This document shows positions 22,958-34,484 of a stretch of DNA of 64,000 bases, one piece after another; the stretch's first letter is position 1; each line of letters opens with the position of its first letter. The notes beneath the pieces are model-generated. The model did no database searches. It was not told the DNA's origin and saw only the letters and a program-made list of their open reading frames with translations. Source of the DNA: Paragordius varius (taxonomy: Eukaryota > Nematomorpha); assembly GCA_964247055.1 (NCBI GenBank), contig OZ176059.1, forward strand, positions 2,604,001 through 2,668,000, in the 5' to 3' direction. A program made the position numbers and the translations under genes.

Positions 22958-25496
22958 CTAAAATAGACCACATTCCTTTGTACAGCGTTCCTGGGTGTGA
23001 TGTTTTGCAAACGTGGCCCCAACTATGAACGGGAAAACGAGGGATGCCTCTGCGAAAAGCTTTATATTCATGTTTGAAAAAAAAATAGTATTAATATATA
23101 AATATTTTATAATTATCATGGTTTGTTTGTAAATGTAAGATTAAACAAATAATAATAAAAAAATGTTAAATGAAATGCGGAATAACTAGAGATTATTTGC
23201 TTGGCAACAACCCCAAAATTATATAAGTCAGCTGTTATTTTAAGTTTTTAGATATCTGGTTTAATATATATTTTGATGAAACAGGAAAAAGAATATATTT
23301 TTAGATAAAAATTATTTAATGGTGGCAAATATTATAAACATTTCGTTACAAATCGAAATTAACATGGTTATTTAAAAAAAAGTCAGTTATGTTTTAGATT
23401 TCAAACAAACTTGGTTTTCCCTATATAGTATCGGAATTAATATGCAAAATCAGATAAAAATACAATAAAAATTTAAAATGAACACACATATAAGCATAAA
23501 TAAACTTTAAATATCAGGCAATACATAAAAAAATGCTTTAAATTGTATATTTCGATATTTTTACACGTTTGACCAAGTTTACACCTCGTAGTAAGCCAAA
23601 ATTCACATGTAAATAAATTTGATTACAATTAAGTGTGTCAAAACTCTGCAATTTATACAAAAAACTTAGACATATATATATATATTACTTTGACGGGTAC
23701 ATTGTTCGTTGTTGATGTTAGGGAAGAAATGTTGGTTCCATTACAAATATTATCCTTTTTATTATTACAGTCAACAATCGTATTATCATTTGCAGTTCCT
23801 ATAGATTTATTCACGCGGATCGGCAAATTTATGTCACCCTCCCCTTGGCCAATGTTTGTAATGTTATTATTAGACAACAATAATTCTTGAGATGGTGACT
23901 CTATCTCTGGTGTATTGTTATTGAGAGAGAGTGGACTTGATTTTATTTTACCTTGGAGAAAAAATTTTAAATTAAAATAAATATAAAGTGTAAAAAATAA
24001 ATGTTTTTATTGAAACATAATAATAGTCAATCATATCTTTTAAAGCTTGATTGTTCTTTCTCGCTGTAACCTCGATTGTTTTGGGGTGCGCACAATAGCG
24101 AAAATTATTTGTTAAAACAATCAATTATATGAGTCAAAATTCTAATTACAAGATAGTTAATGGAGAATTATCAAAAAGTATGGTTATTATCGTTAAGTTT
24201 CTGCGTTTTTGTCACAATTCCATTTTACACTGTAAAATAGTAGGAGACAAAACGTAAAAAATAAAAATTTAAATGATACCATAATATGCTTTAAACTTGA
24301 TTGTTTATATTCTTGTAAGCATTTAAGGTCGCGAAAATACGAATAAAATGTGAATTGGTATGACAAAATTATCTTTGGTTTTTTGCTTATTCTTATTGTA
24401 ATTATTAGATATCGTTACAAGTATAAATAAAATATTTGGTATTTTATACCTACCCGGTAGCAATCAAAAAAATTTTATAATATATATCATACCAAAAAAA
24501 TAAAAAATATTGTATAAACCATGTACAATTCAAATTTGCCCTTAAAGTATTTAAATTCTGCCTATAACATTTCTAATTCACCCTAAACAGATTTGTATGT
24601 TTTTTGTATCGTAAATTACCTATATTTTAGATTTAAATGCAAAAAAAGAAATATTCTTTGTTTTAAGTCCAAAAACACATTATTCATTTTTCAAGGGGTG
24701 AATTTGAGATGCTTATTATGATTATTATTTGTGTGTTAAAGGGTGAATTTAAAATGTTGCTAAATAAATTTTATATTTGATCAAAGATTTTTAGACATGT
24801 TCAAGGGTAGTAAATTTAGCAAGGTTTAAATCGCAACACATACACATATATACCATTTACAGTTCAAATTCACCCTAAAACAACTTAAATTCACCCTTAA
24901 ACAACTTAAATTCACCCGTAAACAATTCAAATCGAACAATTCAAATTCAATCTAAAATAAATTAGGTGTTTTTTAAGATTAAATATTACCTATATTTTTT
25001 ATATATTTTTTAAAAAAAATTTTTGTAAACTTTGCAATAAAAATATATTTAATTTTAATGATGAGTAATATTAGACCAAAATTTCATAATTTATTTTTAG
25101 GGTGAATTTGAATTGTTCAAGGGTAAATTTGTTAAAGGGTAGTAAATTTGAATTGTTCAAGGCGGAATTTGAATTGTTCAAGGGTAAATTTGAATTGTTC
25201 AAGGGTGAATTTGAATTGTTCAAGGCGGAATTCAAATTGTTCAAGGGTAAATTTGTTAAAGGGTAGTAAATTTGAATTGTTCAAGGCGGAATTTGAATTG
25301 TTCAAGGGTAAATTTGAATTGTTCAAGGGTGAATTTGAATTGTTCAAGGCGGAATTCAAATTGTTCAAGGGTGAATTTGAATTGTTCAAGGGTAAATTTG
25401 AATTGTTCAAGGGTGAATTTGAATTGTTCAAGGGTGAATTTGAATTGTTCGAGGGTGAATTTGAATTGTTCAAGGGTTAATTTGAACGGTAAATGG

Positions 25497-25527
<31 letters not shown>

Positions 25528-27431
25528 AGAGTTATTAAAAAAAAAGTACCCCAGGACATGGCTTCCCCCGGATCTGCGCCCGCATCAGAACCATCAAACT
25601 CTTGATGTGTGTTAATGTAAACGCTATAATCTGCCCCATTCCGCATCATGTTTGCATTTAGCGTATGGTGTTTAATTAAACCGCCCCCTAGGATAAGAAC
25701 ACCGGTAGCGGGTGCGGCTCGAACGGCTAAATCATTTATACGGCGTACATCTATGTTCGCATTGTATGCAGAAGAAAAAATATAGTTAAAAATATAGTTA
25801 AAAATTAATGGAAAAACGACACGTGTAAAAATGCTTTCTTTATACTCTGCTCTGCTCTAATCTATAAACTACTGTTTCAAACAAGGTTATTAAGAGGATA
25901 CAGTAAAAATATATAAATTATACAGACAAAACATAAAACTAGACAGCCATAATTTTTAAAGCTACTGTTTTTTTCATAAAATTCATTGTTTTGTCTAACT
26001 GGTGACACGAACAATTACATACATATCATAATTGTAATTATATAATAAATGTCCAAAAAAATTTAAGGTTTATAAAAGTATCTATCTTAGAGTAACCAAA
26101 TTAATTTATATTTTACAACCCGAAAAATAGGTATTTTCATTAAACCAAGGTTTAAATTTTCTAAGAAAAAATATTTTAGTCTTTTTTATATTTTTTCTTA
26201 ATCTGATGTGACGTGCTACATGATAATTTATTTACACTATCGCACAATAGCGTTTATAACACGACAACAAATTGTGACTTTTTTTAGATAACATTCTTGT
26301 AAATTAAAAATCTATTTCATAATAAATAAATATTTTAATTGAAAAAATTGGTCTAACACCAAAGAGTTTTTTATTAAGGTTCATCAATAATTTTTGGCCC
26401 CGATTAAACTCGAAATTTTCAAAATTAAAAGTTTTAGATATAGAGCCATTATTATATCATTCGAAAGAGGGCGAAAAACTGTATTTTTCGAATAGTAGTT
26501 CGTCATTTAAAACAATCCTGTTTACTTAAGCAATTTTTGCAAGTACATGCCAAAATTTTGGAATGACTTGTATAGAATTACAGATAGATAGATAGATATT
26601 TAATTTTAAGGAGATTTTGTAAACATTTGTAGTTGAAATATCTCGCGGGCTACATACAAGGATTTTGGATCCCTGAAGAAAAATAACTTGTGGAATACAT
26701 GCGTTTGTTTATAAACTAAAATTTTGGTTGTTATAAAACGTAACGTATATATATGAATAAAAACTTTACCCTCAATAATATCCAATTTAAGGCCCGGATT
26801 TTTGTACGAATGAAAATATAACATATCACCAATTGAGCCATCAGTGAGCGCCGGACAAAACACAGGTATATTATTACGGTGACACCAATAATATATTGAT
26901 CTAGGATCATTTATTACATGACCAAACCGTGAAATCATTTTTGATGGGGTCCAATTCGTTCCCTAAAACACATTTTTTAAAAGGGGGAGGTAGGGGCGGA
27001 GTAAGCATAAATAAGAAATATATCCACAACTGTGATCCACTTTTAAAAATAATTGGTTTAAAATATTTGTAGGAGTATAATATGTTATTTCACATAAAAA
27101 CGGGGATAAAATCTTTTATATATACCATTTACGTTTCAAATTCACCCTTAAACATTTCAAATTCACCCTTGAACAATTCAAATTAACCCTAAAAATAAAT
27201 GATGTGTTTTCCGCCTAATATAACTCATTATTAATAAGAAATACAATCTTATGGCATAGTTTATTATATTTTCGGTATTATATTTATTTTAAACGTAAAT
27301 TCTTTTTTTAAAAAATATATAAAAATATAGGTAATTTTTAATCTTGAAAAAACACATGATATATTTTAGAATGAAATTGAGTTATTCGAAATGAGTTTGA
27401 ATTGTTAAGGGTGAATTTGAACTGTAAATGG

Positions 27432-27472
<41 letters not shown>

Positions 27473-30400
27473 CAGTAATTAACCCTTTATAATATCATTT
27501 TATTATTATAATTTTTTGAGACTATTTTATCATGTAGTGCCAAAATAACTAGCTAAAACAGCATTTTAAACCAAACAAAATAAAGCAAAAACGTTTTTTG
27601 GGTGTCGTATTTTCACAAAAAATTGTGCAGCGGGTAATACAAAACCAAAAAGCGCTCCGATTTTCACTGAACATAAAATATACCAATTTATAAAAAATTT
27701 TTTGGTGGATTTGTATGCACGATTACATCAAACCTTGGTATTACTGATAGTTTTGATTGTGAAGTGGCTTGCCTCTTTTAGGTTTAAGAACATAAGGTTT
27801 AAAGTCCTTTTTTAATTTAAACAGTTAAGGACCCAAAAAAACTACTGAAAAATTAAAGTCTCTAAGATTTCATAACTCCAAAACACAGAATAACCGGTTA
27901 GTACCAAAAACCAAAATCCTATACTACATTAGTTTGTCTTATTTCTCCCCTTCTCTGGGGCGATTTTAAAATGTCTTTAAAAAAAGTAGCTAAATTATAT
28001 AAATGTATATAAATATCTTTTCTTTCTTTTTCTATCTACACATACATACATAGTTGCGTTGTTCCACCAACATGTCATCCAAAATGGGTTTTATCCAATC
28101 CTCAAACGCGCAATAATTATCGTTGGGAACCAATAAATTGCCTATGCGATTCAGACCACGTGACCGAAGGACGGAACCTGGCAAATCAAAATCACCCAAG
28201 TATGTTGGTGCCAAACATTTGATTAAATCTTCTTCTACGCCCCCTGCCGTAGTTATTAATACATCCACCTACAATATATATATATATATATATACCATTT
28301 ACAGTTCCAATTGGCCCTTGAACAATTCAAATTCACCCTTGAACAATTCAAATTCTCGCTTGAACAATTCAAATTCACCCTAAAAATAAATTGTGTATTT
28401 TTGAACTAATATAACTCATTATTAATATGAAATATATGTTTATGTTATAGTTTATTCTTTTTTCAGTATTATTTTAATTTAAAACAAAATTTTTATTTTT
28501 TAAAAATATATAAAAATATTGGTAATTTTTAATCCTAAAAAACATTTAATTAATTTGAGGGTGAATTTGAATTGTTCAAGGGTGAATTTGAATTGTTTAA
28601 GGGTGAATTTGAATTGTTTAAGGGTGAAATTGAATTGTAAATGGTATATTAAAAATATTTTTTAATCTGTGTGGCATCCTTTTAAAAGTTTTACAGGTAT
28701 ATTAAAAATTACATGTACTTATATATTTAAATGTAAATACATGTCCCTTTTCGGTACACACATATATGAGATAAGTATGGTATGCTTACATTGCTAGTAA
28801 TTGTTTTTGCATTATTATTGCCAAATGGTTAGTATGTTAATTGCTAATGCTGTTTATGTTCTTCTAACTGGGGCAATATTTAATGAATACTAGCTCAATG
28901 TTTCCTTATTTATACTGAATTCACCCTCGAAACAGCTCAAAATTTAACCCTTAACAACTTAAATTCACCCTAAAATATATCATGTGTTTTGGGGTTAATA
29001 TAACACTTACCAATTATTAAATTACTTTTTAATATTATATGTTAGTTTTCAACAAAATTTTATTTTTTAACATAAAAAAATAGGAGATTTATGTTATTTA
29101 GAACACATTTTAGGGTGAATTTGATATGTTCACAGAGTTTTAGATTTCAAGGGTAAATGTTGATGTATAAATCGGATAAATAGGATTTAAAATATTCAAA
29201 TATCAACTCACAATCCTTACAAATCCCTGTAACAAGTTTGCTTTAAAATAATCAATATTTTTAATAGGATATGTACGGATTTTTAGTTGATATTTCACAA
29301 CTTGTAAATCCTATTTTGTATTAATGTATATATTTGATAATTACCCAATCATGAGAGATTATAAATAAAACGGTAAATTTGACTCATAAACCAGATGACA
29401 AAAAAATTTAAAACAATTTTTAGTTTTATTTTGATACATAAGTTTTTTCTTGAATAAAATATAATTTAGATTATAATGGTGAGTTTAGCTAGTAAATAAT
29501 TAAAAAAAATATATTAATATAGTTTTATAAAAAAATTTGTCTTGTGAGTGTGTTTAATAAAAAAGGCCATCCTTTAAACTGAGATTCCATACAAACCTTA
29601 ACTATATGATTTTAGGATATTTATATATTGAAAATATATCCTAAAATAATAATAAGCCATAGCATCTCAAATTTTATCCTTATCCTTAATTATCCTCAAT
29701 TTTCACTTTTTGCCCAATTTCGATTTTCTCTAAATATTTCAAATAGGCCAACAAACTATAATTTTAACGGCAAATGAATTCACTGGTCATTAGCTATCTC
29801 ATGAAAAAAAAATATTTTCTTAAAATTATTTTGCACACAGTTTATATATACTTATGGTAACGACAATAAATGTACAATAAAACCTTGAATAAATTATATA
29901 ATAAGTGCATATATAAAAGCTAAATCTTATCAAAACTTTTATTAAAACACCATGTGACCTTGTTGAATAGTGCGTTGTCGTTTAATAATTCTTTTTTTTT
30001 AAAAAAAATTAAAACACTCAAATAAATTTAATAGAATGAAAACTTTAAAAGCTATAAATGGTCAAAAAAGCTTTTAAATACAGGAAAAAAAATTAAGTGG
30101 TACTAAAATTGAGTTCGATTGGTCTTACTACTTTGATTAATGCGTATTTTTTTATATTAATTTGAGGAAAGTATATACATATATATAATTGGAATTATAA
30201 GTGTAAAAATTGATAAACATAATAAAAAGCTAAATATATGTTTTGATTATCTTTTAAATAAAAATATTAATAAAGCCAAAACGTCTAATTAAATATAAAT
30301 TTAGGGAAAAAATGATAATTAAACGTTTTAAATAAATATTTTATCAGATGGAATAATTAGTTAGTAACCAATACAAAGTAATGATACTGAGTTCAAATAT

Positions 30401-33400
30401 TAATATACCGATATTGGAAAACTTAAACATGGACAAAAAATATAACAATTATAAAATAATTACATATAAGACTTAACTTAAGGTTTTCACCTCATAGTTA
30501 GTTAGAGTAAAATTCTATAAACTTTTGACATCTTAAACATTACAAAAAAACTCTAATGTCAAAATTTTTGGAGAATGTCATTTATGCAAAATCGCTTATG
30601 AAAAACTTACAAAAAATTGTCATGCGCCAAATTTTGGAATACTTTAATAAAATTAATTTAGCTGTATTATTCAATTAAATATTGATATAACAAATTCCAG
30701 ATAATATAAAATCACACATTAAACACATATATTATTAGAATAGATACAAGTAATAAATCTGAATAAGAATAAAATATATTATGAATTATTTAACTTAATG
30801 GAGGTCCCGTTTCAAAAATAAAAATTACAACAATGCAGTGTTACTAATTTGTGGATCGCCACATCCAAATTTCTCCCCTAAAAGCAATTTAGAAGACTGA
30901 CTTAACCAATAAGATGACTCTTTAATTTATAATTAAAACAAAAATTATTTTAAAATACCATATGATGTTGAACCAAATATCGGATGATATCACGGACGCC
31001 ACATGAAACAAGATTAGAGGTAAAACTTAGGAATATTGCACATTGCCTTGGACTACTTACTTGAGGTATTTTTTGACAACCACAATGGATATAATTATCA
31101 GCAAACGAATAACTGATATAATCGGCATTGGGATCGTAGTAAAGTCCAAATGCATTTTCTTTTTCTTCTCCATTCTCCATAGAATTGTCAACAGTGCTTT
31201 TTGTATTCGCATTATTGAATATTTCGGATTTAGATATTTGGGAATGATTAATACTTTTTCTATGTGCAATCTACAAACGTTATAAATTAGACATAACCAT
31301 TTTATTTATTTCATTGATAGCTATACCCATATTTGTGGCTTGAAATCCCATAAACATCATAGATTTCATTATAGCATCCCAATCAATGCCCAGATTAAAG
31401 TCATATCCATGTATCTTTTATATATAAAAAAAAAACCTGGGGTAGGTTTGTTAATGAAATAGATTTTTTAAAAATAGCATTCCTCATTTCTGAAATAAAC
31501 CCATTTTCATGACAAATCGAAGGCTGCTTATCCATAATTCAAATTATGCACGCGGACCTACCATAAAAATGTTTGGCAGATATATTAAAATAATTTTTTT
31601 AACACTTGGATACAGCAGATTCATTTTAGTCCTTCGATTCAAATTGGGGTAGTTAAATACCCCAGGCCTGTTTAAAAAATTCTTTAAAAAATATGGAAGG
31701 AATCGAACATGGCAAAATTGTGCACTATAACATTAATAGACCGAAATATATAAATAACTTTATTTAAAAATACTTGATATTACTTATTTTAAGCTAAAAC
31801 CGAGAGGTAGAAATTTTGTGAACGTGACATGTGTGGAATGGTAAAATTGTAAAATACTACGGAATAAACCGCTTTTTCTATTTATATCAATGTTAGATGT
31901 AATTTAAATAAAAAATTAGCTTTAAATTTACCCTTAAAATTAAATGAAGATGATATTTTGTAAAAATTTTATAAAATAAAAATGGCGTCGAAGTAGTTTG
32001 ATATGGAACTTTTTTTTCAAAACAAAATTTTATTTAGATATTTTGGAATATTTATATAATTTGTATTAGGATAGAAGCATAAATTTAAATTAGGACCGTT
32101 TCCTTCAGTTTTTAAAAATCCGAACTCAAATTTAGTCTGGGGTATTTAGATACCCCAAATTGAATCGAAGTGTTAACTAAGCATAGACATCAAATAATAA
32201 AGTACAGCGCTAGAGAGCGATTTTAAAGATGAAAAACTAAATATTTAATGATAGGAATAATTATTACTTATAAGATGCATATTGCAGGCGTAGAGTGTAC
32301 AAAATACATCATTTGAAAAAGATTCAGTTAAAATAAATATTTAATACATAACGTTTTCTAAATTTAAAAGGTATTAAAGTATTGGGCCGATTTTATTTGT
32401 GTTTCTCTAACCTTTGCTTCATATCTTAAGCCAAAATATTATAGTCCTATTCTCAAACTTCTTCGCCGACATTTTTTTCTCTATAATCTTTAATTAAAAA
32501 GGCGATGTTAAAAATTACAATTAATATCTATTGCATTTTGACAAAAGATTTTCGATAATATATGAATTTTTAAATCAGTTGTTTTAAATCATTTAGATCT
32601 ATCCGAATTTTAGATTGTAGAACAGTGATCAGACCTGCCCCTTAAACTTTTTTATGGTCATAAATTACTATATTTTATGATCTACTTATGAAGCATAACT
32701 GCCCATGTGTCGAATATCTATAAATAATGTCATCAGTATGTCCCTTCACACAAAAAATATTTTTACGTGTAAATATTTTTTGGTAAATACCACTGTTGTA
32801 GAAGTTTAGAAACTTTAAGCTTCCTTACTCTATATCTAAGAGTGTTTTATAATTAATATAAACCAAAACAATTTTCATAACACTAGTTTATTTAAAAGAT
32901 TTACCTTCGGAAAACTACTTCCAAATGTGTTCTTTAAAAAAGAAAATGAATTGAAGTGTTAATCCAATACAAAATTTAAAACCTATTATATTTATTTTTT
33001 AGATTAGGGCATTCATAGTCACAGGTTTTTGGTCCATTCTAAAAGTGTCTTCTTAAATAAATGTAAATATTCCGTTGTACGATAATTCATAGCCAGATTG
33101 TGACAACAAAATATATATTGTAAAACAATATATTTTGTTAAAATCCATAATTAGCAAAATTATCATGTAGCGTTTTTATAGTATTTTTTAGCACAAAATG
33201 GAAACGGTCAAAACATAAAAATATTTAGAATTCTCTTTTAATAAAATATAACTAATATTTTCATTACAAAATTCTGATTAGAGTTGTTAAACTTAGGTTA
33301 ATTTAAAACTAATTTAAGTTAATTAAAATTATAAGACAATTTTATTATATTAATAATGATATTTCAAAAACATTTTAATTAAAGTCACAATGAGTTTCTT

Positions 33401-34067
33401 CATTAAACGTAAATACAATGATAAGTAATATATATTTTTAAGTAAATAAAAATTAATAAATTAAAATCTTTAATAATTTTATATAACTTTCCCCATAAGT
33501 CTTATTCAAATTAATTCAAAATATTTCGCTAACAAAATTGGATACTAGACACGGTTTGTAGTTAATTTTATTTAAAATGACCACCAATTATAAAAAGAGA
33601 CAAAAACAGCAAATTTGAATAAATTAAGCTGCGATTCGCGGTGCTATGGTAAAAAGGTAAAATGGTAAATGTAAGTAAATTTTAGAGGTTAATTAGAATT
33701 AAATTTATTTGTTATTTATCATTTTGTATATACACGAATATTGTCCAAAAATTGTTGTCTTTTTAGATTATTATTATCTTGAATTCTCGACTTTCATATA
33801 TCTAATTCAAATTATTTAATAAATTCAATCCTTCAAAATATCATTCAAGTCTTGTCAGGTAATTAATTTTAATATGTTATTATGATCTGTCGTCAGTAAT
33901 ATATATGGGAACTTTTCAATTTTTAGATTTATATTCTTAAAGCCAAAAAATTTCTTTTGAACCAATTCATAACTAGTTACATAGGTAGGTCCATCCATAA
34001 AAATTTCCAAAAATCTTAATTTAGTCATTTCTTTGTGTACCTTACTTTTTTGTATTAAAGACGACAT
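22958..34067 (-). CDS. DHPS: deoxyhypusine synthase, 8 exons, with two large insertions
   Basis: Transfers the aminobutyl group of spermidine to one lysine of eIF5A, using NAD. Exons in transcription order: 34041-34067 (start exon, tentative), 31298-31414, 30959-31270, 28050-28268, 26770-26962, 25550-25750, 23689-23951, 22958-23059 (stop). They keep frame and total 477 aa; human is about 369. Landmarks: [137 protein letters not shown] and [18 protein letters not shown]. The active-site lysine (SWGK) is present. A 76-residue segment replaces the usual ~27 before [10 protein letters not shown]. About 77 extra residues, rich in N, S and T, sit between WGKI and PVK. The start MSSLIQKSK fits by phase only; an upstream start is possible. 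MITEs fill several introns. Confidence 0.92.
23952..24518. other. DHPS intron 6, proximal part
   Basis: No exon or clear repeat. Near 24235-24270 a weak segment (GGAGACAAAACGTAAAAAAT) resembles the family C MITE inner sequence. Confidence 0.35.
24519..24800. mobile_element. family A MITE, degenerate copy
   Basis: Left arm ACCATGTACAATTCAAATTT with CCCTT- and CCCTA-type iterons. The right side carries AGGGGTGAATTTGAG and AAAGGGTGAATTTAAAATG. Diverged, with an unclear right edge. In DHPS intron 6. Confidence 0.5.
24851..25499. mobile_element. family A MITE with an expanded iteron array
   Basis: Starts TACCATTTACAGTTCAAATT and ends AACGGTAAATGGTA, flanked by TA. The left arm has about four 21-bp iterons. 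The right arm (25099-25488) is expanded to about 18 iterons related to GGGTGAATTTGAATTGTTCA, with variants such as GGCGGAATTTG. A block of about 124 bp, marked by GTTAAAGGGTAGTAAATTTG at 25131 and again at 25255, is duplicated. Long frames through this array are repeat translations, not genes. Confidence 0.85.
27123..27433. mobile_element. family A MITE, clean copy
   Basis: Begins TACCATTTACGTTTCAAATT and ends ATTTGAACTGTAAATGGTA, between TA and a (TA)n run. Iterons of the AATTCAAATTCACCCTT type occur at both ends in opposite orientation, around an AT-rich core with the family marker ATAAATGATGTGTTTTC. In DHPS intron 4. Confidence 0.85.
28293..28646. mobile_element. family A MITE, clean copy beside a splice acceptor
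   Basis: Begins TACCATTTACAGTTCCAATT and ends GAATTGTAAATGGTA. Three iterons on the left and four on the right. Its left end is joined through a (TA)n run to the AG acceptor of DHPS exon 4 (28268), about 24 bp away. Confidence 0.85.
28917..29167. mobile_element. family A MITE, degenerate copy
   Basis: AATTCACCCTCGAAAC and AATTCACCCTAAAATATATC on the left, and the core marker ATCATGTGTTTTGGGG. On the right, TTTTAGGGTGAATTTGATAT and TTCAAGGGTAAATG. The termini are eroded. Confidence 0.55.
29190..29850 (+). mobile_element. Penelope-like element 3' fragment, third copy
   Basis: The order palindromic block then flank matches the minus-strand copy at 840-115: GGATATGTACGGATTTTTAG, then CATAAACCAGATGACAAA, then GGCAAATGAATTCACTGGTC and TTTTGCACACAG. 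No coding part remains. It lies in DHPS intron 3 (28269-30958), next to a family A MITE. Confidence 0.6.
29851..30958. other. rest of DHPS intron 3
   Basis: Very AT-rich with no exon, repeat terminus or RNA gene that I can support. Confidence 0.4.
31599..32176. mobile_element. piggyBac-like MITE, best copy (family D)
   Basis: Starts TTAACACTTGGATACAGC and ends GAATCGAAGTGTTAA, giving CAC...GTG termini inside TTAA. Both ends carry the subterminal motif (ATTCAAATTGGGGTAGTTAA left; ACCCCAAATTGAATCG right), and each contains a small GGGGTA...TACCCC palindrome. No open reading frame. In DHPS intron 1. Confidence 0.8.
32177..34040. other. rest of DHPS intron 1 (or 5' flank)
   Basis: No exon recognised. 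If the short first exon at 34041-34067 is wrong, the true start exon could be hidden here. Confidence 0.35.
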
Positions 34068-34484
34068 GAAAGCATTGGCACCCGCATCTGCCTAGAGCTG
34101 ATGTAAAAAATTTTGAAAACATTTTGGGTATTTAAAATCTTTTGTTCTGTCCAAATAACTTATCAACTTTATACTTTGACACTTGTGTAGGAAAAATATA
34201 TATTAAATTTGTATATGTTAAATATAATATTAATATAAACATTAACATTGACATTGAAAATAAAAAGTAAAAAAATTGTCATAATCATTCGTATCCTTTT
34301 GATGAGGTCATTAAATTAACTTTTAATGTATATAAATATTATATGCGTAAATTTTAAGATGCGCCGTCATGCCTTACGGATAATTTAGAGGAAACAAATT
34401 TATAAATTACATTTAATATAAACTTTAAAAATTTTTTTTAGTTTTTTTTCTAATTATCATCAGAGATAGAACGCAGCACCACCA
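34068..34484. promoter_or_regulatory. bidirectional intergenic spacer, DHPS / thioester protein
   Basis: About 417 bp separate the proposed start codons of two divergent genes. It is AT-rich with several TATA-like stretches (for example TATAAATATTATATG near 34330). No core-promoter motif is decisive. If the DHPS start exon is wrong the spacer changes. Confidence 0.4.

Noticed and set aside
25132-25529. Long open frames on both strands (LNNSNSP-type and FELFKGE-type repeats) looking like a repetitive protein
   Set aside because: They are translations of the 21-bp (seven-codon) iterons of a family A MITE. They are open in several frames at once because the period is a multiple of three, and the stretch sits in a DHPS intron.
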